NCBI GenBank assembly: GCA_016935355.1
Contig: JAFGRC010000024.1
Location: 1-64,000 of the forward strand
DNA length: 64,000 nt
DNA from: Bacteroidales bacterium
GTDB lineage: Bacteria; Bacteroidota; Bacteroidia; Bacteroidales; UBA10428
Direction of reading: 5' to 3'
In this document: piece by piece, positions 1 to 9,158 of the stretch
Layout of the letters: every line of letters starts with the position of its first letter
Numbering within the stretch: position 1 is the first letter of the stretch
Position numbers and translations under genes: made by a program
The notes under the pieces: generated by a model
Database searches by the model: none
What the model was told of the DNA's origin: nothing
The model's input: only the letters and a program-made list of their open reading frames with translations

Positions 1-1
1 G

Positions 2-217
2 GAATCCGGATATCTTAATTTAATCAATGATCAACTTAATGATCTGTCCAGGAAAATTGAAAACACAGCCAGCAAAATTGAAAAATATGGATCAGAAGAT
101 TCATTTATGGGATCCGGCCTGAATCCTGATAAACCTATTGATCAAATGACTGATGGAGAAATTAACCGATTGATTGAACAAAAAAGAAAGATCCATGATC
201 AAAAAGGAGGCCATTGA
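2..217 (+). CDS. hypothetical phage/element protein, 5' truncated by window edge
   Basis: Open frame from position 2 (ESGYLNLINDQLNDLSRKIENTASKIEKYG...HDQKGGH*), overlapping the start of the next ORF. Confidence 0.5.
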   Translation, partial: ESGYLNLINDQLNDLSRKIENTASKIEKYGSEDSFMGSGLNPDKPIDQMTDGEINRLIEQKRKIHDQKGGH

Positions 218-419
218 ATTACTGGACACATCAGGTTTTATTAAGGCTTATTTTTATAACCTGTCCGGCAGCATAACTTATCAACAAGCTTATGATAAAA
301 CGGAAGATCTTTTTATGAGTTACTTCGGTAAAAGAAGATATGCAGATTATAACTCATTCCGCAATATCCTGACCCGGCACCTGAAAAGATCCAATAAAAA
401 AGCCTCAATTGCATCATAA
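190..419 (+). CDS. hypothetical small protein
   Basis: ORF track 174..419; a plausible ATG start is at ~190 (MIKKEAIELLDTSG...), overlapping the upstream frame. Confidence 0.45.
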
Positions 420-432
420 ATGAATAACCCGG

Positions 433-720
433 GATCCTCCCCAGGTGATATAACTTTCCCCTTACAAATTTTGCTAATGATATCAGCAAACAAATCTGAC
501 CTCATTAAATCAATTCTGACAAACGATCTCTGGCCGGATAATATCTGACATTATCCCAAAATCAGGTTAAACCCCCGGTATTACTATTGTTGAGGTGTTA
601 TTTGGCAAAAATGAGCCATTTTAAGCGATTCTGATGAACGATCTCCCCCAGGGTAATATAATACCATTACCCAAACTGGCTTAAATTCATAGACTACTGA
701 TGAAACGATCCGGCAGACCA
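433..720. repeat. array of 3-4 degenerate ~66-115 bp units, two with a hairpin
   Basis: Recurring (CTGAYRAA)ACGATC...CC(A/G)GG; hairpins GGATAAT-N7-ATTATCC (536-556) and GGGTAAT-N8-ATTACCC (651-672). Confidence 0.5.
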
Positions 721-894
721 GGGACTTTCTGAAAGGTGAATTAGATAAGTGCAAGTCTTATAAAGATCTTGTTGATTTCAACAAGATCTTATTTGATTCT
801 GAACATTCATTTAAACAAAGTAAAACTCATGGCATAGGCCGGACCACAATCCTCAAATTCCTGGGCAAACCATGGACCGAAAACAATATAGAAA

Positions 895-1212
895 TTATTG
901 ATCAGGTCTTTTATAAATCTCATTGCACATTGGCAATTCTTCAAAGATCCGTTTATGTTCTTCCAGAATGGCTTTTAACCTTTTGACCGGATCGCTTCCT
1001 GTTTCTGCATTAAAATAGAATGCCATTTTGCTGCAGGCTCCCCTTATTCCTGATTTATGGGCTGTTAATTCATCCCTGATATCATTATCAGATTTGCCGT
1101 AATAAATAGCAAATTTTTGGGAATCGTATAAACCGAAAACTCCTCCAATATTCGGGGCATAAACTCCGATGGATTCCTGGGTAAAAATGTACTTTTCAGT
1201 AAATATTGCCAT
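895..1212 (-). CDS. small protein with GIY-YIG-nuclease-like features
   Basis: GVFGLYDSQKFAIYYGKSDNDIRDELTAHKSG... resembles the GIY-YIG fold pattern. Confidence 0.45.
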   Translation of the reverse strand: MAIFTEKYIFTQESIGVYAPNIGGVFGLYDSQKFAIYYGKSDNDIRDELTAHKSGIRGACSKMAFYFNAETGSDPVKRLKAILEEHKRIFEELPMCNEIYKRPDQ

Positions 1213-1365
1213 GGTAATTGAAAATTTGAAGATAAATTATAAGAGTGAAGGATCAGGGGATGAAAGAGATAACAAAAGGAAATTGTTATCGGCATTGCAT
1301 GAATAAAAATATAAAAAAAACCCGGTATAGCAATATACCGGGCAAAAGAAAAAGGGGGCAGATTA

Positions 1366-3279
1366 TCAGGACCGCAATTTTATCTTTCCTCCACTACGCA
1401 ATTTTATATAACCTCCGGACCGGAGCAATAAATATCCCTGTTCTGCATAAGCATATTCAACCATATCAACTTCCCATTCATCATCATACATATTCTCTGA
1501 AAACCGTTTCAGGATAAATAACCGATCAGAACCAATGGGACATTCAATAACAGATCCGGGTTTAAAATTGCATTTCAGGGATCCGGTGATCATAGCCATA
1601 GGCCGGACATGATTTACACTTATTTCATCTGCAATAAGATTCACCAGGTGTTTCATATCTTCCGTTCCCCTTACTTTCCAAAATTGTGTTACGATATATT
1701 CATCCCCTGATTTTCTATAAAGCCCTCCCCGGTACATAATTTTGTTATTATCAATATCAGGAAGATCCCCGATCATCATCGTATAATTATCAGGTACCCG
1801 GTTTTGCTTGTCATTGATTTCAGTTATTATCGTTTGTGATTCGGGAACTTTGTTATAATTGTCAAGTTTAATGATTATATCATCTTCGCTTTTAAATACC
1901 ATCCTGGTCTTTTTTCCAACATTCATTGCATGAAATACAGGCATGAAAATCCTGACATATAATATACCTGTTAAGGCCGTTCCTCTGCTTTTTATTTCCC
2001 TGGTCCCAATAGGGATCATGGAATTTGGCTCTACCCAATCATAAAATTCACCGTCATTATTGTAAATGAAACGGGAAGTTTTATGCCAAAAACCATCTTT
2101 ATCCAAATATCGGGTTGCTCCACCGCTTGGCGTTCTGATGAATATCATTACCCGGCCCATGGCCACCTCTTCCGGATCATCAGTATAAAAAGCATTAAGT
2201 GTTAATGAAATATTAAGGAAAGTATCCTTTGAATATTGAATATCGCAAACCTGGTATTCTAAATATTTGGTTGGATTAAAACCATACGGGGAAACAGATT
2301 CATTCTTTATTCGCAATATATAATCTTCCCCATCTGTTTCACAATCAATACCACCGATGTTTTCAAAATCATAAATATCAAAAATGTTTTCATCATATCC
2401 GAAATCCTGATCCAGTATAAATTTCCTCCAGGCCGGAAGGATTGTTAATGTAGGTTCATCCAGGAAAACATTCAACGGATTGCCTTTATAATCTGTTATC
2501 TGCACCCTGGGGGAAACAACATAATTATCCTGATAATAGCCAACAGGATTATACCTACGGGCCGTAAAATCTGATTTCATGACATTGGGTGAAACGACCC
2601 ACCACCTCCCTTCCTGTTGCCATAAACGGGCATTGCCACAAGTTTTTAATATCTGATCCAGGACATCAAAACAATTCATATCATTAAACCTCCTGCAGTC
2701 AAAATAAGTCTGGTTTGCCATAGTGTCTGCATCGGTTGCATTCTGGTTTTGTTCAATGATATTTATTGCCTCTGTGAAATGCAACCCATTCTTTAACTTT
2801 ATATAAATCAGATATGTTATCGCATACCATAAAGACCATTTAAGATTCAGCCCTTGTTTCTGGCTATATTCTTCCGCATCCCAATCAATATTTTTCAGAT
2901 ATCCTAATCCATCACTGAATAAAAGTTCCACAGGATAGGGAGCCGGAGTATATGGTTCAGAATAATAATCCGGTGTCAAATATCCCTGCCAATATAATGA
3001 ACTATTAATCCATGCTTGTCCCCTGTATTTATATGAATCAGAAGTAAAAAGATCCAGGAAGGCATAATCTGTCTGGCTTTCAATCTGTACTTTGATATAT
3101 GATTTTATGATCCGGTCCTCCAATTCATCATCATCCCCCCGGCCTTCCCTGATGCAAGGCCGGGCTGTACCTGTTAATTCAGTTGATGATCCTGAATAAT
3201 TCTCTTCCTGGATCCTGAATTCACCAGCCCTGTCCAGTATCGTATGGAAGGGAACCGTATATCTTGTGCCGTATGCCAT
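1366..3279 (-). CDS. phage tail/structural-like protein
   Basis: 637 aa; N-terminus MAYGTRYTVPFHTILDRAGEFRIQEENYSGSSTELTG and C-terminal repeats LRSGGYIKLRSGGKIKLRS typical of Bacteroidota prophage tail proteins. Confidence 0.6.
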   Translation of the reverse strand: MAYGTRYTVPFHTILDRAGEFRIQEENYSGSSTELTGTARPCIREGRGDDDELEDRIIKSYIKVQIESQTDYAFLDLFTSDSYKYRGQAWINSSLYWQGYLTPDYYSEPYTPAPYPVELLFSDGLGYLKNIDWDAEEYSQKQGLNLKWSLWYAITYLIYIKLKNGLHFTEAINIIEQNQNATDADTMANQTYFDCRRFNDMNCFDVLDQILKTCGNARLWQQEGRWWVVSPNVMKSDFTARRYNPVGYYQDNYVVSPRVQITDYKGNPLNVFLDEPTLTILPAWRKFILDQDFGYDENIFDIYDFENIGGIDCETDGEDYILRIKNESVSPYGFNPTKYLEYQVCDIQYSKDTFLNISLTLNAFYTDDPEEVAMGRVMIFIRTPSGGATRYLDKDGFWHKTSRFIYNNDGEFYDWVEPNSMIPIGTREIKSRGTALTGILYVRIFMPVFHAMNVGKKTRMVFKSEDDIIIKLDNYNKVPESQTIITEINDKQNRVPDNYTMMIGDLPDIDNNKIMYRGGLYRKSGDEYIVTQFWKVRGTEDMKHLVNLIADEISVNHVRPMAMITGSLKCNFKPGSVIECPIGSDRLFILKRFSENMYDDEWEVDMVEYAYAEQGYLLLRSGGYIKLRSGGKIKLRS

Positions 3280-3298
3280 GATTGTAAAATTTTAATGT

Positions 3299-3811
3299 TT
3301 ATGGTTTCTCTTTATTCTCCAAATACTCTCTGAATTTTGATTTGGTTTCCTTCATTGGAATATGAATATTCTGGGCAGACGAAGGACTTAAACCGAATTC
3401 TGCAGCTAATAACCGGGCTTGTTTTAAACATTCAATTGAATATCTTGTCAGCCCGTGCATTCTGATATCAATTATTTTCCGGTCCTGTGGATCCTTCCCC
3501 GGATCATCATATTTAACCAGGATATGTTTTTTGATATCTTCCATTTCTATTTCACATTCATAGTGCGATCCAGCAAAAAAGCAGTACATGAAAAACATAT
3601 GAATGTTTAAACGATTAATTATACCCATAATAAGCAGTCTGTTACCAATTTCATAATAAATCTGTTTGTGGATCTCCCGGAAGTGATCCGGGGGATCCGG
3701 GAGCTGTTGAAGTGATTCACATTGCAAATGATTCTTTGGAATTCTGCATTTTTGCATCGTCCCCCTTAATTTTTTCACCTCAATAGGTAAACTTTTTTTG
3801 CCTCTCTTCAT
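3299..3811 (-). CDS. phage terminase small subunit, P27-like
   Basis: Basic N-terminus, ...LPDPPDHFREIHKQIYYEIGNRLL..., C-terminal ARLLAAEFGLSPSSAQNIHIP. Confidence 0.65.
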   Translation of the reverse strand: MKRGKKSLPIEVKKLRGTMQKCRIPKNHLQCESLQQLPDPPDHFREIHKQIYYEIGNRLLIMGIINRLNIHMFFMYCFFAGSHYECEIEMEDIKKHILVKYDDPGKDPQDRKIIDIRMHGLTRYSIECLKQARLLAAEFGLSPSSAQNIHIPMKETKSKFREYLENKEKP

Positions 3812-3939
3812 AATATAAAAACTATGTTTCTAAATAAATTCTTATTTGCACCTGAAAAATATTGATGAAGCCACCGGTTTCTGGCTGATAGGTTGGGAGA
3901 ATTTACCCCCCATACCCCCCTGGACTAACAATCAAATAG

Positions 3940-4476
3940 TTATACATAGATAACATTATTATATTCATTAACTGGCTCATAATATTTTAATTCAACTTCA
4001 TGAATTTTTGAATTAGTTATTTCCCCAATCCAAACCAGGGAACCAGGATAAGCCGGATCAATACAAGGCCCAACATCAATTAATTGCAGAATATTTTTTA
4101 TGATAAGGACCCGGGATCCCTGCTCATCTTTTGTCCATTCCTGGAGCCTGGGAACATAATCATATTGCAGCGAACTTCCCCTCATCCTTTTGTTTCTGAT
4201 ATCTGATTCAAACAACCGATTGAATTTTTCCTGCATATATCCATCAATAGTTTTGGCTTCATAATATATCCCTTCCTTCCTGATCAGGATCCGGACATCA
4301 CCAGGATAAGATCCCAATAAACTTTCCCTTTTATCACAATGACTGATAATACATTCAACATGATCCATGTCTGCACAATCCAAGCAATGAGGATCCAGGA
4401 TCACCCGGTAGGATCCTTGGTTGTCATGGTAATAATGACTTTCTTTTGAAAACGGTATATAGCCGGAAATCTTCAT
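3940..4476 (-). CDS. hypothetical phage protein
   Basis: ORF 178 aa in the co-directional phage cluster. Confidence 0.5.
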   Translation of the reverse strand: MKISGYIPFSKESHYYHDNQGSYRVILDPHCLDCADMDHVECIISHCDKRESLLGSYPGDVRILIRKEGIYYEAKTIDGYMQEKFNRLFESDIRNKRMRGSSLQYDYVPRLQEWTKDEQGSRVLIIKNILQLIDVGPCIDPAYPGSLVWIGEITNSKIHEVELKYYEPVNEYNNVIYV

Positions 4477-4504
4477 TTTTAGACACGATATTTGTTAAGT
4501 GATA

Positions 4505-4864
4505 TCATACCATTACTTTTACTCGTTTCTGCTTCCCTGTGGACATTTTTGACTTGCGGGTATCAAATATATTCCCATCAATATAGTTGCTGAGGACTTC
4601 ATCTTTAAATATTGCTGTCATGCACTTTTCAAATTTATCCTGACCAAATAATTCATTACCGATTATTGATTCCCCAAAAGTGATTTCTCTGCCTTCAATG
4701 ACAATATTTTCATTTAAAGGCTTGCTGATCCTCCCGGTTTCATAACCGATGATCCTGCCATCCTGCTCATTACAATAAAGTTCAGCAAAGTACCTGGTAC
4801 CTGACTTTTCAAGGATAAGATACCTCACATCGTTTTTAATAAATTCTGTTGGCAGTGTTTTCAT
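4505..4864 (-). CDS. hypothetical phage protein
   Basis: ORF 119 aa, overlaps the start of the upstream protease gene. Confidence 0.5.
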   Translation of the reverse strand: MKTLPTEFIKNDVRYLILEKSGTRYFAELYCNEQDGRIIGYETGRISKPLNENIVIEGREITFGESIIGNELFGQDKFEKCMTAIFKDEVLSNYIDGNIFDTRKSKMSTGKQKRVKVMV

Positions 4865-5442
4865 GATAACTTGTATTTATAAAGATCCAACTCCCTTTGC
4901 TTATGCAGCCAATATCTCCGGATCCTGTCGGCCTCTGCAGGATTAAACCTTTTCAAAGAATTCAGGTTTATAGATGTTTGCGGATAGGCCGGAAACACAA
5001 CCGGGCTCAAATCATAGATCCTTTCAAATTTTTTGATCCTCCGTTCCCAAGTGCCATCTTCCCTTTTATTCCATGTATCGCCATCAGATGCAACCTTAAA
5101 TCCGAATGAAGATCCTTTGATATCTTTTCGGCTGATACCTTCCTTAACACGTTCACCAATTGAAGTAACGGGAAGATCCACAATGTACCGGACCCCTGCT
5201 GCAGTAATTTGAATATCCATTGTTACAGGATAACGGCCCAGGATATAATCCGTATTATGATTAAACAGGCTTGTTACATCAGTCCAGTTCAGGTCCCGGA
5301 CTGATTCCGGCAATATCATTTCAATAAACCCTCCCAGGTTTTTGCTCCATTTGTTGAAAACAATGCCAAGTCCCTGAATTATCCGGGAATCTTTTTTAAG
5401 TTCCAAACCTTGTACATACCGCCTTTCAATTTCCTCTTTCAT
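4861..5442 (-). CDS. HK97-family prohead protease (peptidase S78)
   Basis: RYVQGLELKKDSRIIQGLGIVFNKWS...SLFNHNTDYILGR...DIKGSSFGFKV... contains S78 His and Ser motifs. Confidence 0.88.
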   Translation of the reverse strand: MKEEIERRYVQGLELKKDSRIIQGLGIVFNKWSKNLGGFIEMILPESVRDLNWTDVTSLFNHNTDYILGRYPVTMDIQITAAGVRYIVDLPVTSIGERVKEGISRKDIKGSSFGFKVASDGDTWNKREDGTWERRIKKFERIYDLSPVVFPAYPQTSINLNSLKRFNPAEADRIRRYWLHKQRELDLYKYKLS

Positions 5443-5443
5443 C

Positions 5444-5806
5444 TTAATTTGTATATTTGATTAATTCATCAATGTTGTTTATCCTTATGAAATCGTTGTA
5501 TATTTCAATTCCGGTACCTGCTGTCATGCATTGCAGTTTTTTTTTATAACCGTCTGATAGTTTCAAATACTGTGCTGTAACTTTCTCAATCTCATAAGGA
5601 CGTAAGGATAAAATTCCAGCATCCTGTAAATCCAGAAAAAATGACTGAAAACTTACTGGCCGGAAGGATAAACTTTCTGTATGGTAAACCCCGTTTCGCT
5701 CAATAACTTTCTTTCCATTGATAACCAGGGTATCACTGAAAGGGCTGTTTGCTATCTCCCGTTCAATGACTTTATTTATTGCCGTTGCCAATAGATTTAA
5801 ATTCAT
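5444..5806 (-). CDS. hypothetical phage protein
   Basis: ORF 120 aa. Confidence 0.5.
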   Translation of the reverse strand: MNLNLLATAINKVIEREIANSPFSDTLVINGKKVIERNGVYHTESLSFRPVSFQSFFLDLQDAGILSLRPYEIEKVTAQYLKLSDGYKKKLQCMTAGTGIEIYNDFIRINNIDELIKYTN

Positions 5807-5970
5807 GATGCTTTGTATATACTAATTAAACACTGGTATTGTCGTTCACTTAATGATCCGGTTTGCTGATACCACCTTTGCAAAGATTTTATAAACTTGA
5901 TCTGTGGATCTGAAAGATCCTGGTTCAATGCCTGTTTGAATATTTCTATTATCTCGTCCTTCTGTTTCAT
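5803..5970 (-). CDS. small 55-aa phage ORF, coupled (ATGA overlap) to the next gene
   Basis: MKQKDEIIEIFKQALNQDLSDPQIKFIKSLQRWYQQTGSLSERQYQCLISIYKAS*; below the ORF-track size cutoff. Confidence 0.55.
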   Translation of the reverse strand: MKQKDEIIEIFKQALNQDLSDPQIKFIKSLQRWYQQTGSLSERQYQCLISIYKAS

Positions 5971-5977
5971 ATGGTTA

Positions 5978-6724
5978 TCATTTTACTGTTTGCCTGGCAA
6001 TTATTTCACTCATTGACTGTTTATTCCGGTTTTCATCTTTGAACCATACTGATATCATTTGTTGTTTCCAGTTTTTTACTGCCTCACCATTTTTTTGATG
6101 CCAATCAGCAACATCATAATAATTGAAGGCTTTTATTGCCGATTGTTCTGAATATCCGTTCTCTGAAAAAAATTCTTTAATTTGCTGTAATGAAGGGGGA
6201 GTAAATTTTGGTTTTTTCCCTCTTCGTTCTTTACTTTCTTTACATTCTTTACATTCTTTACATTCTTCATTAGTTGCCACTTGTTTGCCACTTGTTTGCC
6301 ACTTGTTTGCCACTTGTTTGCCGATTTGTTTGCCAGTTTCATTTTCATCAAGTTGGTATTCCTCCCATTTACAAATAGTTATAAGCCTTCCGGTCTTTGC
6401 CGATTCGTTTGTCAGAAATTTCCACTTTTCTAACTTAATTAATGCCGTTCTGATGTTCTTAATTGTAACATCACGGGCGCATTTTTCCTTTAGTGATTCC
6501 AATGATGTTATAAATTGACCTGGTTGACATTTGAATATTTTTTTATGCCACTCCCATTCATTTTCCTTGAAATTTGCCATTAACAAGCACTGGATCATAA
6601 CATCTCTTTGCTTACTGTTTAATGACCTGTATAATGGACTGTTAATAATCTTTCTATGGATTTTAACCCAGCCTCCGGAATTTTGACTATCTTTACCCTC
6701 GCTCATTTTTTCTGATTGTTTCAA
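5978..6724 (-). CDS. phage replication initiator / replisome organiser-like protein (lambda O / DnaD-like)
   Basis: GGWVKIHRKIINSPLYRSLNSKQRDVMIQCLLMANFKENEW... winged-helix N-terminus; ATG start may be ~6706. Confidence 0.6.
   Translation of the reverse strand: MKQSEKMSEGKDSQNSGGWVKIHRKIINSPLYRSLNSKQRDVMIQCLLMANFKENEWEWHKKIFKCQPGQFITSLESLKEKCARDVTIKNIRTALIKLEKWKFLTNESAKTGRLITICKWEEYQLDENETGKQIGKQVANKWQTSGKQVATNEECKECKECKESKERRGKKPKFTPPSLQQIKEFFSENGYSEQSAIKAFNYYDVADWHQKNGEAVKNWKQQMISVWFKDENRNKQSMSEIIARQTVK
6232..6267. repeat. 9-bp tandem repeat, 4 units (first imperfect), inside the replication-like gene
   Basis: TACTTTCTT-(TACATTCTT)x3; encodes ECKECKECKESKE. Confidence 0.9.
6275..6318. 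repeat. 11-bp tandem repeat, 4 perfect units
   Basis: (TGCCACTTGTT)x4, followed by a degenerate unit at 6319-6330. Confidence 0.95.
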
Positions 6725-6885
6725 GATTTAGGGGGATCTTCGGATCCCCTTTCCGTTTCAGAAAGATCATGTTCTAATTCCTTCGCCAGATCATAATGTC
6801 CGGATTTTCGGAGTTCTTTGATCCGGTTAAAGACCAACTCCCGGAGACTTTCGTCTTGTTCAAGTGTCGCATTTTCGTGTTTCAT
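6721..6885 (-). CDS. small 54-aa phage ORF
   Basis: MKHENATLEQDESLRELVFNRIKELRKSGHYDLAKELEHDLSETERGSEDPPKS*; abuts the replication-like gene. Confidence 0.5.
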   Translation of the reverse strand: MKHENATLEQDESLRELVFNRIKELRKSGHYDLAKELEHDLSETERGSEDPPKS

Positions 6886-6913
6886 AGTTATAATATATAT
6901 TGGTAATGATCAT

Positions 6914-7810
6914 TTACTTTGCTTTTTTCGTCTTCTGATACTGTTTCAATGTCCGTTTTTCCTGATCAGATATGGCCCCTTGGCGTTCCAGGATCTCGCC
7001 TTCGACATCCCCGACTTTTGCCCAGGTAACAGCCGATCCTCCAGAGAAATGGACTTTGCCGGATGCATTTTTAGATTGTTCTAATCTTTTTTTTGCATTA
7101 ACACCAAGTTCGACTTCAGATTTTTTCGGAAGTTCCGAATCCAAAATTTTAGTGCTAAAGCCAATCGTTGTCATCTGAGAATCGTAACTTTCATTTGCTT
7201 TTACCTGTACCAGAAAATCTCGGGGTTCTGCAAAAAATGGCTGGCCTGGCCGTTTAAGATCATGAATCCGCACCATAGTTTCAAACGCCTTCATCACTTC
7301 AACCACTTTTGGCATTATGGCTGCATAATCCTTTTTAAATTTGTTATCCAGGGAGTATTCGCATTTTTTACCGATGATTTCTTTCATGTCGGGCCTTAAT
7401 GAAGGTTCCCCTGTTTTTTCATCATACTGATAACATTCAAAATCGACAAACCCCCGGTAACCATGCACCTCAGAACGTTTTTTCAGTTCAACGATATTTT
7501 GGGGCATTGCCTGGTTAATTTGCTCATTTAATGTATCAACAGTTGGGAGTTGGGTATCGTCTTTTAGGACAAATAGCGGAAATTCCTTTTGCAACTTTTC
7601 TCTACTCTTATCAAAAATCACTTTCAACTGTTGATGCATATAAGCACCTCCGAATTTTCTGATTCCTTCGCAATATTTCGCATTGAATAGCGGTAAATTT
7701 GGTTCGGTTTGCCAAACGCTGTATAATGCCAATACCACAGTTAAGTATTGTTCGGTCGTGTGTTCTACCAGGCTGGCCCGGCTTTCGTCAAAAAAAATTT
7801 CATCTTTCAT
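6914..7810 (-). CDS. hypothetical element protein
   Basis: 298-aa ORF in the co-directional cluster. Confidence 0.55.
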   Translation of the reverse strand: MKDEIFFDESRASLVEHTTEQYLTVVLALYSVWQTEPNLPLFNAKYCEGIRKFGGAYMHQQLKVIFDKSREKLQKEFPLFVLKDDTQLPTVDTLNEQINQAMPQNIVELKKRSEVHGYRGFVDFECYQYDEKTGEPSLRPDMKEIIGKKCEYSLDNKFKKDYAAIMPKVVEVMKAFETMVRIHDLKRPGQPFFAEPRDFLVQVKANESYDSQMTTIGFSTKILDSELPKKSEVELGVNAKKRLEQSKNASGKVHFSGGSAVTWAKVGDVEGEILERQGAISDQEKRTLKQYQKTKKAK

Positions 7811-7814
7811 TTCA

Positions 7815-8162
7815 CTATAGTTTTATGTTTAACTTATTTTTCGCTGATTTCATGACTGATTTTGAAACCGGATCCCCTGTCTTTTTAATTTTGGATTGTG
7901 CGTAATTTATCAGTTCGGATCTATTAAAAACCAGACGTCTTCCAATCTTTTGCTTTGGCATTTCTACCATGCTTAATTTATAAAACAGGGATTTAGAAAC
8001 CGGGCTGCCCCAGGTCTTCTGTAAAAGATCCCGGGCCTCATCTGCATTGATATTAACAGGCAATTTTTCCTTCTCTGGCTGTTGAAGTATCTTTGATTTC
8101 TGAATAGCACTCAGGATTAAGGCCTCAAGTCTTTCCTCAGTAATAACAATAAGTGGTTCCAT
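7815..8162 (-). CDS. helix-turn-helix / excisionase-like protein
   Basis: ...ADEARDLLQKTWGSPVSKSLFYKLSMVEMPKQKIGRRLVFNRSELINYAQS... HTH_17-like pattern. Confidence 0.65.
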   Translation of the reverse strand: MEPLIVITEERLEALILSAIQKSKILQQPEKEKLPVNINADEARDLLQKTWGSPVSKSLFYKLSMVEMPKQKIGRRLVFNRSELINYAQSKIKKTGDPVSKSVMKSAKNKLNIKL

Positions 8163-8285
8163 AATTCACAGCTTTATTTCATGCTGTAAAATTACAGTCG
8201 CAATACACGAAATGCAAATTTAAAGTGCTGAAAATGATGATTTTAGGGTACCTGAGGGTACCTTTCAATTTTGGTACCCTACTTT

Positions 8286-9158
8286 TTAAACAATGAATTC
8301 TTTGATATTCAAAGTATTATCCTTTATTCGGTTGGCTGTTTTGAAGATTTTGCCAATGTACCCTGGTTTAGAAGGCCCGTCAGGGAATAAAAATGATTCG
8401 CTAAAATATTGAATAAGAAACTTTTGATTTATTATTTTCTCTCTTTGCAAAGTATAAATGTCTTTTGCATTAATGAGGCAACCCAAATCCCATAATTCTG
8501 CAATTACTGAAATAAAATGATTTGCTGGTTTTTTAATTACAATAAGATTTTGTGGTTTTTGACCTTTTAGCCACAATAGAAAATGATTGACTTCAGATTG
8601 ATCAAAATACCCGATTTGAGATAAATGGCTTGCCAGGCCAATTGAATACAGTTTACTGGAAATGCCTAATTTTTCAATTTTGAAATAATTTTTTATGAAC
8701 TGGATCTTTGCCCTTAACAGGTGCATTTGGAAGTTAATGTTTAATTTTATTGGTTGTGCATTGCCCTGTATCCTGACAATTTCTGAATCGACCAGATCCC
8801 GGATTTTTCTGTAATCGCTTCCCTTAACGAAATCAACATTTTTTTGTAATAGTGCATTATTCCAATGCCTTATATTTTTTACCCTTTCCTGTTCCAGTTC
8901 TTCAAGTTGTGAATTTAAAAATTCCTTTACATCTTTTGGATCCAGTTTTTCTATAACCTGATCAATAAAAGTCCCGAAACAATGCATATTTATTTCAACG
9001 CCTTTGTCAAAAGCCCATAATCGGGATTCTCTGATCTTATCCAGTTCGGATTTTTTGGGAGGTGCATCATCCAATTTATCAGGGAAATCACCATCCCATT
9101 CATCATTCAGCCAGGCTGAATGAGCGTATTTATTTTTTAATTTTGCCATCCCCTTCAA
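8286..9158 (-). CDS. hypothetical element protein
   Basis: 290-aa ORF next to the integrase. Confidence 0.5.
   Translation of the reverse strand: MKGMAKLKNKYAHSAWLNDEWDGDFPDKLDDAPPKKSELDKIRESRLWAFDKGVEINMHCFGTFIDQVIEKLDPKDVKEFLNSQLEELEQERVKNIRHWNNALLQKNVDFVKGSDYRKIRDLVDSEIVRIQGNAQPIKLNINFQMHLLRAKIQFIKNYFKIEKLGISSKLYSIGLASHLSQIGYFDQSEVNHFLLWLKGQKPQNLIVIKKPANHFISVIAELWDLGCLINAKDIYTLQREKIINQKFLIQYFSESFLFPDGPSKPGYIGKIFKTANRIKDNTLNIKEFIV

Noticed and set aside
433-720. CRISPR array
   Set aside because: Units are degenerate, unevenly spaced (about 92, 115, 66 bp), have no constant spacer length and no cas genes are nearby.
1245-1517. Many ORFs in the track antisense to larger genes (e.g. 1245-1517, 6123-6518, 9590-10054, 15350-15766, 19522-20070, 52022-52663)
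   Set aside because: They lie opposite longer ORFs with clear family motifs and have no recognisable protein character themselves.
6133-6351. Alternative-frame 72-aa ORF across the 11-bp repeats as a real protein
   Set aside because: It is an artefact of the repeat being open in several frames; the 248-aa frame has recognisable initiator character.
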